64,000 bases of DNA from Xestospongia muta (Eukaryota; Porifera; Demospongiae; Haplosclerida; Petrosiidae): assembly GCA_963693285.1 (NCBI GenBank), contig OY848918.1, positions 3,415,876 to 3,479,875 of the forward strand, given 5' to 3'. Below are positions 40,046 to 52,613 of the stretch, in pieces; the stretch's first letter is position 1; each line of letters opens with the position of its first letter. Below the pieces are notes generated by a model. It saw only the letters and a list, made by a program, of their open reading frames with translations, was not told the origin of the DNA and did no database searches. Made by a program: the position numbers and the translations under genes.

Positions 40046-42295
40046 TCAAAACACTACTAATCTATCATTATAAAAATCACAAACGTAGAAATATCCTTCT
40101 CTGTCAAATGTTACTCCAACTGGGTAACTAAAGTAGTTCACACTGCTATCAGGTCCTCCAAATGAACGTACAAACTTACCGTCAGTAGTGAAGATAGAGA
40201 CTCGAAGATTGTTTAATTCTGTAATGTACATTAAATTATTATCTATTACATTTGCTTCTGGTTGATAGAGTTGTCCAGGACCATATCCTATAGTACCAAA
40301 CTGAGATATAAACTGTCCCTCAGGGGTAAACATCTGGATACGATGATTGTATTGATCAGTCACATATACTAACCCTCGTCTGTCAACAGCAACACTTCTT
40401 GGATTACAAAACTTTCCTTTAGCTTGTCCTTTGGTACCAAATGTGTGGGAGAAAGTTAGATCAGGATTTAAGACTTGTATACGATGGTTATCACAATCTG
40501 CAATATAAATATGTCTAGTTATAGGAGAAATGGTCACACCACAGGGTACATCAAATTCAAGTGGTCCACTGCCTTGTTTACCAACTGATTTAATACATTT
40601 TCCATCCATAGATATCTTCTGGATCTTATGGTTATCAGCAATGAGAATGAAGTTGTCTGGAGTAATGGCTAAACCACGAGGATAAGAGAACTTGACATTT
40701 CCACTTCCTCCACACTTCACACCAAATGATTTCACTTTCTTTCCATCTCTATCTAATACTGTGACACAGTGATGACTACACTCACTCACTATAATATGTC
40801 CATCATCAGTTACAGCTACTCTATAGGGTCCATTAAGTTCAGGTATAGTACGCACTGGAGTGATGTTATCAAGGTAAGGATTAAAAGGGATCATTAGTGA
40901 GGTACTAGCAACTTGGACATCATTAATTCTGACATTAACTTGATGATGACCACGAGTTACAGGACTACAATGTATTGTGTACACTCCAGGATGGGTGGTG
41001 GTAGTGACTGTAGCTGTGATGGGTGTAGCTGTACCCACCGGTACTACACTATAACTGAGTGATGATAGAGGAACAGTAAGAAGACTGGAATCACAATATT
41101 GGATAGATAGTGGGAATGAAACTGTTTTATTGGTCATGGTGATGTGTTGATGATCAATCTTCTTGACTTTACACTGTTGTAGAACAGTAGGTGAGAAAAA
41201 TACAATATCTCCAATATGATGTAGTGTATCAACAATGTTGATGTCTTTCTTAAAGTAAACATCAGCTTTTTCTATAGGATTGACCTGTTGAACCATATGA
41301 CTCATACGCTCCATCATTTGTTTTGTAGATGTCACTATTTCACGAGGACTGCCTATCTCAAGACTCTGTTCCACAAAATCCCTGTAGTCTTTCAGTTGAC
41401 TCAATCTCATTTTAGCTGATTTCTTCTGCTCTGATAACACCTGTAGTTTACTACCAGTGACTGTGTCCACCTCTCTAGTCAGCTGTCTCTCAGACTGACG
41501 AAGGACATCAATCATTTCTTCCACCATGACATGTATCTCCTCTTTGACAAATTCTCCTTGGTATCTGATCTCATTCTCTCTGTCTGTGAAAGCAGTTAGG
41601 ACATCAGTGACAGCAGTGACTTCGTCATTAACTAACTTCAGACTTGTTTCCAATTTTTGACAATGTTTGGGATAGCAGTCAGAGACTAAGTCATAATCAT
41701 GATCTCTATGAATACGTACAGTACAGTGCTGACAAATGAGCTCTTCACATGTTCCACAAAAGATCTCCAAAGGCTTATTATGAGAAGAACATTTTATCTC
41801 CTGGTTCTCAGGGAGCATTTTAGATGCAGAGGTTGTTACCTCATCAAGACTTGTTATGTTATGATCAGCAATAGAAACAAATCGTTTGTGAACATCAATA
41901 CATTCTTGACAGAGAAACTTGGCACATTCTTTACAGTAACCTGTGGCATTAGTTGTAGTACAATTATCACAGGTTACCTGTTGATGTCCTGATACTTTTA
42001 TCATTAGATTGTAGACTTCATTGAGGTTGTTAATATGGAAAGCTGTAGGAAAGTCTGCTGCTCCTGTTGGTTGAGGTAACTGTATACGATGACGACAAGT
42101 GGGACAAGTGATGAAGTAGTTATCTCCTTGAGGATCCAGTGGTAAATACTCCAGACATTGTTGACAGAATGAATGGAGACATGGTAAGGTCTTAGGGTTA
42201 GTATAGAGGTCAAGACATATAGCACAAGTTAGCTGTTCCTCTAGTTTCTTGAGAGCTGTAGAGGAGGAGGTACTAGGTACTGTTTTCTCTGCCAT
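40046..42295 (-). CDS. TRIM-NHL E3 ligase-like gene 2
   Basis: An intact intronless frame of 749 aa starting [21 protein letters not shown] Cys/His residues are complete (CAIC...CLHSFCQQC...CPTC), so E2 binding is plausible. B-box 1 is CDNCTTTNATGYCKEC and B-box 2 is CGTCEELICQHCTVRIHRDH. A coiled coil follows, then a filamin-type Ig block (GVYTIHCSPVTRGHHQVNVR) and five to six NHL blades ending DRLVVF. The linker after the coiled coil is shorter than in its sisters (VNPIEKADVY against VNIEEFNPREKANVY). Family role: ubiquitin ligation with target or RNA binding through the propeller; the substrate is unknown. CCATATAAGG lies 66 bp upstream of the ATG. Confidence 0.92.
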   Translation of the reverse strand: MAEKTVPSTSSSTALKKLEEQLTCAICLDLYTNPKTLPCLHSFCQQCLEYLPLDPQGDNYFITCPTCRHRIQLPQPTGAADFPTAFHINNLNEVYNLMIKVSGHQQVTCDNCTTTNATGYCKECAKFLCQECIDVHKRFVSIADHNITSLDEVTTSASKMLPENQEIKCSSHNKPLEIFCGTCEELICQHCTVRIHRDHDYDLVSDCYPKHCQKLETSLKLVNDEVTAVTDVLTAFTDRENEIRYQGEFVKEEIHVMVEEMIDVLRQSERQLTREVDTVTGSKLQVLSEQKKSAKMRLSQLKDYRDFVEQSLEIGSPREIVTSTKQMMERMSHMVQQVNPIEKADVYFKKDINIVDTLHHIGDIVFFSPTVLQQCKVKKIDHQHITMTNKTVSFPLSIQYCDSSLLTVPLSSLSYSVVPVGTATPITATVTTTTHPGVYTIHCSPVTRGHHQVNVRINDVQVASTSLMIPFNPYLDNITPVRTIPELNGPYRVAVTDDGHIIVSECSHHCVTVLDRDGKKVKSFGVKCGGSGNVKFSYPRGLAITPDNFILIADNHKIQKISMDGKCIKSVGKQGSGPLEFDVPCGVTISPITRHIYIADCDNHRIQVLNPDLTFSHTFGTKGQAKGKFCNPRSVAVDRRGLVYVTDQYNHRIQMFTPEGQFISQFGTIGYGPGQLYQPEANVIDNNLMYITELNNLRVSIFTTDGKFVRSFGGPDSSVNYFSYPVGVTFDREGYFYVCDFYNDRLVVF

Positions 42296-44455
42296 AATAT
42301 GATATAACTTGGATCAAATTTTAAAGAAAACTTAGCCACAAAGTAAACTAAAACCACAGACCATATAAGGAAATACAACTATGTAGTTACATATGTGTAT
42401 GTATAATATATAGCTTGGTATATGTACATATACAATATAATGAGTATGGTATATGTACATATATAATATATGTGACCTGATTTGCAAAAGGGATCACTTG
42501 CTAAAAAAATCTAAAAAACATTTAGTTGTTGTACACAACCACACATTTTTTACTGAATGTTTACTAAATTACATCTCAGTTATTGCAAATCTGAGCACAT
42601 TTAGGTATGGTACATGTACATGTACATGTAAAAAATATGGGTACAGTACATGTACATGTAAAATATATGGGTACGGTACATGTACATGTAAAATATATGG
42701 GTACGGTACATGTACATGTAAAATATATGGGTATGGTACATAACATAAACAGACAGACATATATTATGACGTACAGACCTTTAATCCTTGAACTTTAAAG
42801 CAATATCTAAAAGTTATTGTTCTTATGTAATTTTTACTACGTAAAGAACATTGTTAGATAAATCTTAAAATGATACATACAGAATGTTATCATTATCATA
42901 ATCAAACTTAATGATTATAGCTTGGATGGATCTTAGTACATAACAATGTACACACATTAAATTTACTGCAAGAATACAATTGCTATCCATAACAATAGCA
43001 GTTTCTAATGATTTATAGCTTTGTGTTATCTTGCTAAGATACTAAATATAATATACTTAAAGAGAAATAACCAGGTGTATTGTCTGACTCAATGTGGACA
43101 ACTTTCTTTAGTAACTGTTTCTTCAACATCTTGTAAAAACTATACAATATGTTATTATGTAGATATTGCTATGACAACATATCAGCGAGTACAGCTTAAG
43201 ACAGGAGAGAAAATTTTAATATGCTTCTTCAAATTTAGATCATTCTTCTATTAAGAAATATACATATTGTTGACAAAAATTCACCTTGATGATAAACAGA
43301 TCTAATGTGTGTATATGAAACAGGTATATATTAGAAAGATTACTTACCTCAGCAGTAAATGTATGAGGTGTATTAGGAGATAATATAAGAAAAACCTCTT
43401 TTCACACAATAACTATATCATCTGATTCCATAGTCACCTAATATAACAATAATGTCAATATATCTTTATACCAAATGTATCAAATGGACTAACTCAAGTT
43501 TGTTGAATGTAAATATCAGTGATCTGATTTGATATCGATAGTTTTGTTAAACTTTGTGTTACATATTATCACACAGATCAGAGGTTTTAATACTTCGTGA
43601 TTTGAATGCACAAGATTAAGTTAACACTAACAATCACTATTGTCAGTACCTTTTGTCAATAACTCCAATAGACCATTACATTGACCAGAATGAAAGTGAC
43701 CTGCAGCAATAACAAAAGATTGGAGATTGAAACCCAAAGGATATTAGTCAAAGTCGACTTATGGCATATTATCTACTGTACATACATAGACCAACTAGAT
43801 GACATTAAATAGTGAATATACTTGATTAAGTATTGTTTGCTTAGATTTTACAAGTTAGGTTTAAAGGTTGAAGTGAGAAAAGTAAATAAGTATTTAATTA
43901 AATCTTTTAATAACTAGATAATGTAGTATTAGACTGGGCCCTTCTCGTATAATTATACTTGATGATGGTTCCCTAATTCAACATCATGTTGACCAACCCA
44001 TAAATTGCACTACAGGTCAACATAGGTACTTAGATCAACAAGAAGACCAAATATGCACTCTCTGATGACTTAGACAATCCATTGACCTCTCAGTCTTCCA
44101 AACTCAGAAGATCTGCTCAAAAGCTTCAACCCCCAGATCAATATGTACCAACCTTCTTAACTGGAGGAGATGTAGCAACTGCATGCAGCCCTTAAAGACA
44201 TTGGATCTGTAGTTGCATTGTTATGATCTGCATGGTCAATAAGTCTATACGATATAGTCAATTAGTCTATGTTTGTCTGTTTACCCTTGTACCTAACTCT
44301 CTATATAAGCTCTGTGCATTTGTGATAGCTTGTTGCACTGATTAACATTGATTCACAAAGAAAATTCTTATATATTACACAGAGAGAGAGAGAGCTACAC
44401 CTGAACATACATATACAGCTGTTCCAGAAATCAAATATTAGAACTAAGTTTTGAC
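42296..44455. other. spacer: TRIM gene 2 promoter, minisatellite, cupin gene 5' flank
   Basis: The CArG-type box is at 42361-42370. 42604-42740 holds four ~31-bp units with GGTACATGTACATGTAAAAT. A TATA-like TATATAAG at 44302-44309 precedes the cupin ATG by about 150 bp. No supported gene. Confidence 0.6.
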
Positions 44456-45928
44456 ATGGAGGAAAGTAGCCAAGCTCTCTATACCACTCAGGACTTGATC
44501 AACAACAATCGTACTCCTAACTGGACGAAAGACTTTCCAGTGACCGGACAGGGCACTCTGGTCTTCTCAATCCAGCGCAGCACACCCTTCTACATTGTTG
44601 TCCGCCCAAAATTGGAACCTGGTAAACCAGGAGCTGATCAATGGATATCATTGACTGTGGAGAAGGACGAGGCTTTCTTCTCGATGTGCATGGATAACAA
44701 GGTTAAAGAATTGGTAAAAGTAACAGAAATAGTCAAGAACGAGTTGGTTGGGTACGAAGAAAATCGTAAGATCTCTTATTGGTTCAGTTACAATCGTGAT
44801 CTCCTCACTATCAAATATGGCAAAGGATATCGCATGACAGAGACGACATTGATGACATTTGATTTCCTCAAGGGTGACAAAAATAAAGAGGACGTCAGGG
44901 AAAAGATGAAATACCTCTTCAGCCCTGAAATACGCAGGAAAATCGAACAATACGATATCGATCTATTAAATGTTATGATTCGTAAGTATACAGATCGTAT
45001 CAAAAGCCAGGGTTATCGAGGAACTGAACTGGCAAAGTTATATCCTAAATTGTCGGGTGAAGCGCTCGATAAAGAAGCGTTGGAATTGAGCAAATCTATG
45101 ATTGATATTGAACGTGAAGTTGCCTTTGACAAAAATCCGTTGGTATGCAATTGGTCCCCCATTGTACTGGACAGTTCTCGCGTTAACCTCTTTGAGCTGG
45201 ACAGTAATAATTACACCTTTTCTGCCAGTCTACCTTCATACTGCTTGGAGCTGTACACAAACGTCACTGCACCAGATGTTGACCTAGACTGGTCTCCTAC
45301 CCCTGATAAGTACAGGCTCTCTGATGCAATCCGTTACAGTCTTAAAAGTCCACTTGGTATACTCTATCAGAAATTAAGATCAAAGAAGACTGAATTTCAA
45401 GCCTTTGAGGAGACATACTTGCGTGTTTCACTAGGGCAGAACCGGGGTAGCTCTCCTGGTGTACCTTACGTTCTGAAGATCTGGCCAATTGGTCATGGGA
45501 GCCCTATTCACAACCATGGTAATTCTTATGCAGTAATCAGGGTGCTTCATGGTGGACTGACCATCAAAATCTTCAACAAACACACAGATAAACCAGATGC
45601 TATTCCTCTGCAGACATTTGATGTTAAAAAGAATGATGTAACATGGCTCTCACCCAATTGGTTTCAGACTCATCAACTATGGAACTCTACAGATGACTAC
45701 TGTGCTACTATTCAGTGTTATCAGTATGGTAAAAATGACTTCACTGAATGGCCCTACTTTGACTATGTAGCAGATACTTCAGTGATTGAAGAGTTCTTGC
45801 CCAACAGTGATTACACATTTCATGAAATGAGAGATATTGTGATGAAAGAGTTCCAAGAGTTCATGAATACCTCACCTATATATAGTAACTACATGATTAC
45901 ATCACCTTTACATAGTAGCAAGGTCTGA
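44456..45928 (+). CDS. cupin protein with cysteine-dioxygenase-like C-terminal domain, copy 2
   Basis: 490-aa single-exon paralogue of 19326-20756. The N-terminal beta-rich domain, charged helical middle and C-terminal cupin are all intact. The metal-ligand pattern is preserved (GHGSPIHNHGNS and QTHQLWN). The main differences are a two-residue longer, altered loop before the cupin core (KSPLGILYQKLRSKKTEF against TDGKLYQKLQSKTGEF) and a different C-terminus after about residue 467 (NTSPIYSNYMITSPLH). Both copies keep open frames over about 1.4 kb with mostly conservative changes, so both are probably functional. Substrate unknown. Confidence 0.8.
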   Translation: MEESSQALYTTQDLINNNRTPNWTKDFPVTGQGTLVFSIQRSTPFYIVVRPKLEPGKPGADQWISLTVEKDEAFFSMCMDNKVKELVKVTEIVKNELVGYEENRKISYWFSYNRDLLTIKYGKGYRMTETTLMTFDFLKGDKNKEDVREKMKYLFSPEIRRKIEQYDIDLLNVMIRKYTDRIKSQGYRGTELAKLYPKLSGEALDKEALELSKSMIDIEREVAFDKNPLVCNWSPIVLDSSRVNLFELDSNNYTFSASLPSYCLELYTNVTAPDVDLDWSPTPDKYRLSDAIRYSLKSPLGILYQKLRSKKTEFQAFEETYLRVSLGQNRGSSPGVPYVLKIWPIGHGSPIHNHGNSYAVIRVLHGGLTIKIFNKHTDKPDAIPLQTFDVKKNDVTWLSPNWFQTHQLWNSTDDYCATIQCYQYGKNDFTEWPYFDYVADTSVIEEFLPNSDYTFHEMRDIVMKEFQEFMNTSPIYSNYMITSPLHSSKV

Positions 45929-45950
45929 GTAGCAAGGTCTGACTAGATAA

Positions 45951-45987
<37 letters not shown>

Positions 45988-48176
45988 TACTAGCTAGCAA
46001 TTTCATAGTAGTAGTGTTTGCTGTTGATTATTGTTAATTGTAGCATAAGAGTAGTAAAACTTTTTTAGAAATATTCTCACAAACAAACTATACTGTACTA
46101 CTATGCCCACTCACTAAGGTAAGTTCCTGTTGATAGACAATTCTTCCAAAATGGAATATCAACCCTATATAAATGGAAACTCAAGAGCCACACCCTTAAC
46201 TTTGTAGCAATCAACTAAGAATTGAACAAAAACATGTAATTAACGAAAATAACAATTATAATAATACAATACTCGATCTTCATAAGCTAAAGGGCATTGG
46301 ACATGGTAGTATTGATTTTTACTTCAGATCTCACTCTCACCTGAACAGTCTACTTTACCTTTGTCACATTCCTTGTCATTGTACAAGCATTCGTGTATGT
46401 GATAATTATATTAATGTCAGGACAATGTGGAATGTGAAGAACACCATTCACTTTCTGGTTTACTCCTTTCCTAAATAGTTAGTACTCTAATTTTTTGATA
46501 AATTTTGTGTAGTGGCAAGGTCTTTTGATGCAAGCAATGATGCAAACTAATATATGTTGTTTACAATTATCAATTGTCTGGTTCTGAGATCCAGAGGTAG
46601 TTCATTCCAGTAAAAAGTGGTTAGTATAAAACTAGTGACTATAGAGTTAGGTTCATGTTTTGTTATATGCCTTTTTATTAACATTACACAGTAAATATGG
46701 GATTACCTGCTGGACAATCATTCAACGAGTGGTTCTTTTATGATACAATTATAATAAATTGACTCTAAATAATTTAATTAATTTTATAGGAACTGCGTCC
46801 CAAGCTGAAACTATTAGCTGATTAATGAGTATACTCCATTTACATTGAGAATGACTAGCAGAATTTCAATAATGCTGATAATAATAATTATAAAGATATG
46901 CAAATAATTTATTGTTATGCATTATTTCAGGTCATGATGTGCAAAGAACACTATTCACTTTATATGGGATTTCTGGTTTAATATTAATATAATTATAACA
47001 GTTTGACTCAAAATAATTAAATAATTAATTTTATAGAAAGCTGTAATAAGACCTGATTACTAGTTAATGAGTTGTTACAAGATATTCTATCTGAATTTCA
47101 AAATATGACTGGCAATTTTATGCTCCCCAATGAACTGGAAGCCCTACAACATCTAAGAAACGTCTTAGCAAGTCTATAATGATAGAAACAACTATTACTT
47201 TGAAGTAGATCTAGACAATCTGATGTTCAATGGATTACTTTTACAATTATCCATTTGAGACAAAACTAGACTTCTGAATTTTTCTTGAGCTCAAGATAGT
47301 AAACGATTACATTGGTTGAAGGCTGTCCAAATATCTTCACTTGGTTTCACAATGCTTAACACAGAACTCTGTATCAGTTTAATAATTAGGAATACTATTA
47401 TTCCTTCAAATCCTCCATTACTTTACTGTTGTTCTTCCTATGATGATCCTATTGGAGACGTTTAGTAGGATGTGGTCATGGTCCCTATAGAATTTCAAGA
47501 CACAATGTCTTGAGGAATAATATCATTTGGTATAACTTACATCAAGATAATATCAGAACTAAAAGAGAACGGCCAAAAGTCATCCAGGTGATATCTACCA
47601 TCCAGATTGTCTCTTTTTTTCATTAATTGAATTCCACAATTAATATGGTTGTTTATTTAAATACTTTTTGCAAATGTGTATCTTTACTAATTATTATTAT
47701 TATATTATTGTCATTGTTATTATCATTGCTGTTGTTGTTATTAAAATGTTTTCTCACTAGCTCTATTTAATCTTTATTTGAACCAGTGTCTTCCAAATTT
47801 GATCAATGATACATGTAATCAATTCTACAATATTGATATAAAGGACCCCAGATATACTGATAATCCTCTCATTCAACAGTCAGATTTGATATCATATTCT
47901 TCATAGAATTGCAATGTCCTTCATGTATCTAATACAGTACGTTCTATCTACCACATTAAAACTTCTAATGTATCTTAATGAAAGTATATAGGTATGATAC
48001 ATGTACATGTACAAATATATGGGTGATTATGTGATCAAACTTTGTTCACTTGTTGAAGAGAGAAATTTTACAAATGTTTCCATTATGAAAGTAGATGAGT
48101 TAAATGTCTTAACATCAACAAAAATAATATATTTTTTTCATAAAATACATACAAACTATCACACTGTATTATTATC
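45929..48176. other. spacer in the right arm of the inverted duplication
   Basis: (ATT)n at 45953-45986. About 46.8-47.57 kb is an inverted copy of 18.0-18.72 kb; for example GATCCTATTGGAGACGTTTA matches the reverse complement near 18090. Degenerate ATT repeats lie at 47690-47740. No gene. Confidence 0.7.
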
Positions 48177-48722
48177 TCAATATACTACTAGTCTGTTATT
48201 ACAATAATCACAAACATACAAATATCCTTCTCTGTCAAATGTTATTCCACATGGAACATTAAACTGACCCACACTACTACCTTGTCCTCCAAAAGAACGT
48301 ACAAACTGACCATCAGTAGTGAAAATAGAGATACAATGATTATTTTGCTCTGCAAAGTACATTAGATTGCTACCATCTATTATAATCCCTAATGGATATA
48401 TCTTGTGATTATCAGCAACAAGAATGAAGTTGTCTGGAGTAATGGCTACACCACGAGGATGGACGAACTTGATATTTTCACTTCCTCCACTTTTCTGACC
48501 AAATGACTTCACTTTCTTTCCATCTCTCTCTAGTACTATGACACAGTAATGTACAACTGAACTCAGTCACTATAACATGTCCATCATCAGTCACAGCAAC
48601 TCCCCAGGGTCTGTTAAGTTTAGGTATAGTACGTACTGGAGTGATGTTATCAAGGTAAGGATTAAAAGGGATCACTAGTGAGGTACCATCAACTTGGACA
48701 TAATTAATTTGGACATTAACTT
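48177..48722 (-). pseudogene. TRIM-NHL fragment (filamin end plus partial NHL)
   Basis: Begins inside the filamin/NHL junction (IPFNPYLDNITPVRTIPKLN) with no RING. The frame shifts near 48510-48550, within the first blade. An internal deletion joins ADNHKI directly to YPLGIIIDG, losing about two blades. It then runs to CDYCNNRLVVY and the stop. Truncation, frameshift and deletion make it a pseudogene. It mirrors 16894-17286 in the inverted duplication. Confidence 0.9.
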
Positions 48723-49450
48723 AAATAATCCATACCTTTAACAAATTGCATGCAGTTTGTAGTAAAGATGATGTCAATAAGACTTCAGTTATTGGACGCA
48801 ATGAGGACCACAGACCACACATTTTGACTCTACCCACTTCTGCACTAACACATGGCCAGTACATATGTTCCGGTTAAGAAGCAGGACTATGTGTAATGGG
48901 TGGAGCTAGTGGTCTCTCATGGTCAGTGTGTATGAGGACACATCAATCTACACACATTTCATCTCCTTCTCCTCCACTCTCTCCTCCTCATCTCCCAGTG
49001 AGGAGTGTTGGTGACAATAAACCTCCTTATTCAGAAAGATACAGTTCTTACGACGAGCACACATATAATGGAAGTTAGAGGAACAACTGCTGTGACAACA
49101 ACCAACAGTAGCTCCAAGGAGATGACAACCATGACATCTCTAGAGAGAACAAACAAGTTATAATATATAGTAGAACATCTCATCTCTATGAATTAATGGA
49201 GTAAAAATTTTTAAAGTTAATTAAAGGACATCCTCTCTCTTATAATGTTATTTAATATTAAGACAGTGTTACAGTGTCATCATATGTACATTGTGTGCTT
49301 ATGTGATTAAACTTTGTTCACTTGTTGAAGAACAATTTTACAAATGTTCCCATTATGAAAGAAGCAGATGAGTTAAATGTCTTAACATCAACAAAAATAA
49401 TATATATTTTTTCATAAAGTACATACAAACTATCACACTGTATTATTATC
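48723..49450. other. TRIM spacer
   Basis: Contains the array-wide 3'-flank block (GACAACAACCAACAGTAGCT near 49095, CTCTAGAGAGAACAAACAAG near 49138), repeated at about 53345 and 58100. No gene. Confidence 0.65.
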
Positions 49451-51739
49451 TCAATATACTACTAGTCTGTTATTATAACAATCACAAACATACAAATATC
49501 CTTCTCTGTCAAATGCTATTCCAATTGGAACATTAAACTGATCCACACTGCTGCTACCTTTTCCTCCAAAAGAACGTACAAACTGACCATCAGTAGTGAA
49601 AATAGAGATACGATGATTACCAAAATCTTCAATATTTGCAATGGTATCTACAATGTAAATTAGATTATCATCTACTACAATCCCTACTGGATAAATAAGT
49701 TGTCCAGGACCAGATCCTTTAGTACCAAACTGAGACAGAAACTGTCCCTCAGAAGTGAATGTCTGGATACGACAATTTCCTGCATCGGTCACGTACACTA
49801 ACCCTCGTCTGTCAATAGCAATGTCTTTTGGCTTATTAAACTGTCCCTCACCTGATCCTTTGGTACCAAATGTGTGGGAGAAAGTTAGATCAAGATTTAA
49901 GACTTGTATACGATGGTTATTGCAATCTGTTGCATAAATTTGTCCAGTTTTTGAAGAAATGGTGACACCATAAGGGCAATTAAAATCCAGTGGTCCACTA
50001 CCTACTTTACCAACTGATTTAATACACTCCCCGTCCATAGATATCTTCTGGATCTTGTGATTATCAGCAACAAGAATAAAGTTATCTGGAGTAATAGCTA
50101 CACCACGAGGTTGAGAGAACTTGACATTTCCACTTCCTCTACTCTTCTGACCAAAAGACTTCACTTTCTTTCCATCTCTATCTAGTACTGCGACACGGAG
50201 ATGACTACACTCACTTACTATAATATGTCCATTATCAGTCACAGCAACTCCCACGGGACCATTACATTTAGGTATAGAACGTACTGGAGTGATGTTATCA
50301 AGATAAGGATTGAAAGGGATCACTAGTGAGGTACTGGCAACTTGGACATCATTAACTTGGACATTTACTTGATGATGACCATTAGTTACAGGACTACAAT
50401 GTATTGTATACACTCCAGGATGGGTGGTGGTAGTGACTGTAGCTGTGATGGATGTAGTTGTACCAACTGGTACTACACTACAACTGAGTGATGATAGAGG
50501 AACAGTAAGAAGACTGGAATCACAAAATTGGATAGATAGTGGGAATGAAACTGTTTTATTATTCATGGTGATGTGTTGACGATCAATTTTCTTGACTTTA
50601 CACTGTTGTAGAACAGTAGGTGAGAAGAACACAATATCTCCAATATGATGTAGTGTATCTACAATGTTGCTGTCTTTCTTAAAGTAAACATTAGCTTTCT
50701 CTCTAGGATTAAACTCTTCAATGTTAACCTGTTTAGTCACATGACTCATACGCTCCATCATGTGTTTTGTAGATGTCACTATATCTTGAGGACTGCCTAT
50801 CTCTAGACTCTGTTCCACATATTCTTGGCAATCCTTCAATTGACTCAATCTCATTTCAGCTGATTTCTTCTGCTCTGATAACACCTGTAGTTTACTACCA
50901 GTGACTGTGTCCATCTCTCTAGTCAACTGCCTCTCAGACTGACGAAGGATATCAATCATTTCTTCCACCATGACATGTATCTCCTTTTTGACAACTTCTC
51001 CTTGCTCTCTGATCTCATTCTCCCTGTCTGTGAGAGCAGTTAGGACATCATTAATGACAGTGACCTTGTCATTAACTGACTTTACACTTGCTTCCAATTT
51101 TTGACAATGTTTGGGATAGTAATCAGAGACTAAGTCATAATCATGATCTCTATGAATACGTACAGTACAGTGCTGACAAATGAGCTCTTCACATGTTCCA
51201 CAAAAGATCTCCAAAGGCTTCTTATGTTTGGAGCATTTTATCTCCTGCTTCTCGGGAAGCAATTTAGATGCAGACGTTGCTACCTCATCAAGACTTCTTA
51301 TTTTATGATCAGCAATGGGAGCCCAATTTTTGTGAACGTCAATACATTTTGGACAGAGAAACTTGGCACAGTCTTTACAGTAACCTGTGGCATTAGTTGT
51401 AGTACAATTATCACAGGTTACCTGTTGATGTCCTGACACTTTTGTCATTAGATTGTATATCTCTTTGAGGTTGTTAATTTGGAAAGCTGTAGGAAAGTCA
51501 GCTGCTCCTGTTGGTTGAGGTAACTGGGTACGATGACGACAAGTGGGACAAGAGATGAAGTAGTTATCTCCTCGAGGACGCAATGGTAAACCCTCCAGAC
51601 AATGTTGACAGAAAGAATGGAGACATGGTAAGGTCTTAGGGTTAGTATAGAGGTCAAGACATATAGCACAGGTTAGCTGTTCCTCTAGTTTTTTGAGAGC
51701 TGTAAAGGAGGATGTACTAGGTACTGTTTTCTCTGCCAT
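49451..51739 (-). CDS. TRIM-NHL E3 ligase-like gene 3
   Basis: An intact intronless 762-aa frame with full RING (CLHSFCQHCLEGLPL), two B-boxes, coiled coil, filamin and NHL domains. The last-but-one blade has an insertion unlike its sisters (NLIYIVDTIANIEDFGNHRI), lengthening one propeller loop by about nine residues. Other face residues also differ (SECSHLRVAV, QFNKPKDI, DAGNCRIQ). CCATATAAGG (51872-51881), a TATA-like AGTTATAAAAACAGCTG (51826-51842) and TCATGTGA boxes (51805, 51920, 51931) lie upstream. Confidence 0.93.
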   Translation of the reverse strand: MAEKTVPSTSSFTALKKLEEQLTCAICLDLYTNPKTLPCLHSFCQHCLEGLPLRPRGDNYFISCPTCRHRTQLPQPTGAADFPTAFQINNLKEIYNLMTKVSGHQQVTCDNCTTTNATGYCKDCAKFLCPKCIDVHKNWAPIADHKIRSLDEVATSASKLLPEKQEIKCSKHKKPLEIFCGTCEELICQHCTVRIHRDHDYDLVSDYYPKHCQKLEASVKSVNDKVTVINDVLTALTDRENEIREQGEVVKKEIHVMVEEMIDILRQSERQLTREMDTVTGSKLQVLSEQKKSAEMRLSQLKDCQEYVEQSLEIGSPQDIVTSTKHMMERMSHVTKQVNIEEFNPREKANVYFKKDSNIVDTLHHIGDIVFFSPTVLQQCKVKKIDRQHITMNNKTVSFPLSIQFCDSSLLTVPLSSLSCSVVPVGTTTSITATVTTTTHPGVYTIHCSPVTNGHHQVNVQVNDVQVASTSLVIPFNPYLDNITPVRSIPKCNGPVGVAVTDNGHIIVSECSHLRVAVLDRDGKKVKSFGQKSRGSGNVKFSQPRGVAITPDNFILVADNHKIQKISMDGECIKSVGKVGSGPLDFNCPYGVTISSKTGQIYATDCNNHRIQVLNLDLTFSHTFGTKGSGEGQFNKPKDIAIDRRGLVYVTDAGNCRIQTFTSEGQFLSQFGTKGSGPGQLIYPVGIVVDDNLIYIVDTIANIEDFGNHRISIFTTDGQFVRSFGGKGSSSVDQFNVPIGIAFDREGYLYVCDCYNNRLVVY

Positions 51740-52213
51740 AATATGATATATAAAGCAATATGTGGACTTGTAAAAACACTCCTGATATCTTGAGATGAGT
51801 CAGATCATGTGATCTTGTGGTAGAAAGTTATAAAAACAGCTGTTATATATAAAATATATTTTCAGATTTGACCATATAAGGAAATAAAGTATGTAATAAT
51901 ATGTTTGAGTTGACACAGATCATGTGATAATCATGTGATATTGTGTTGTGATAAAATAGATTTAGATTCCTTGTATCTCTTAATTGACTTTTAATTTTTA
52001 CCTTCTTATATTTTATATGTTAAAGTTGTAATGAAAAATCTACATTAGTATATACTATAGTTACAAACCTGCATACATTGTCATAGTATGTAGTTGAAAC
52101 CTATTCATTTACTGGAGCAATAATTCATTATGATGACTACAATGTGTATATTAAATAATATAGTTTATATGGCACTCTTACATATGATCCTTAGTACATA
52201 CCATTATTGATTT
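51740..52213. promoter_or_regulatory. conserved upstream cassette of TRIM-NHL gene 3
   Basis: Shares, in the same order, TATA-like/CAGCTG, CCATATAAGG, paired TCATGTGA and the ACAATGTGTATATTAAATAA block with the upstream regions at 55971-56440 and 60709-61171. Conservation across copies could reflect recent duplication rather than selection. Confidence 0.5.
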
Positions 52214-52613
52214 ATGAGCTCAATTCTTGTGAATGTCAATACATTTTGGACAGAGGAACTTGGCACATTCTTTATAGTAACCTGTGGCATTAGTTGTAGT
52301 ACAGTTATCACAGGTTACCTCTTGATGTCCTGAAACTTTTGTCATTAAATTGTAGACCTCCTTGAAGTTGTTAATTTGGAAAGCTGTAGGAAAGTCAGTT
52401 GCTCCTGTTGGTTGAGGTAACTGTATATGATGACGACAAGTGGGACAAGAGATGAAGTAGTTATTTCCTTGAGGATGCACTGGTAAACCCTTCGAACAAT
52501 GTTAACAGAAAGAATGGAGACATGGTAAGGTCTTAGGGTTAGTATAGAGGTCAAGACATATAGCACAGGTTAGCTGTTCCTCTAGTTTCTTAAGAGCTGT
52601 AGAGGAGGAATTA
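52214..52613 (-). pseudogene. TRIM fragment (RING to B-box 1)
   Basis: Covers the start of the gene ([20 protein letters not shown]) to the end of B-box 1 (FLCPKCIDIHKN). TAA replaces a Gln codon after HSFC in the RING and TGA replaces the Trp after HKN; the initiator region is altered. It is followed by unrelated sequence. Remnant of a tandem copy. Confidence 0.88.

Noticed and set aside
42453..42798. Cys/Thr/Tyr-rich and His/Val-rich repeat peptides
   Set aside because: They are translations of the TACATGTA minisatellite in several frames on both strands.
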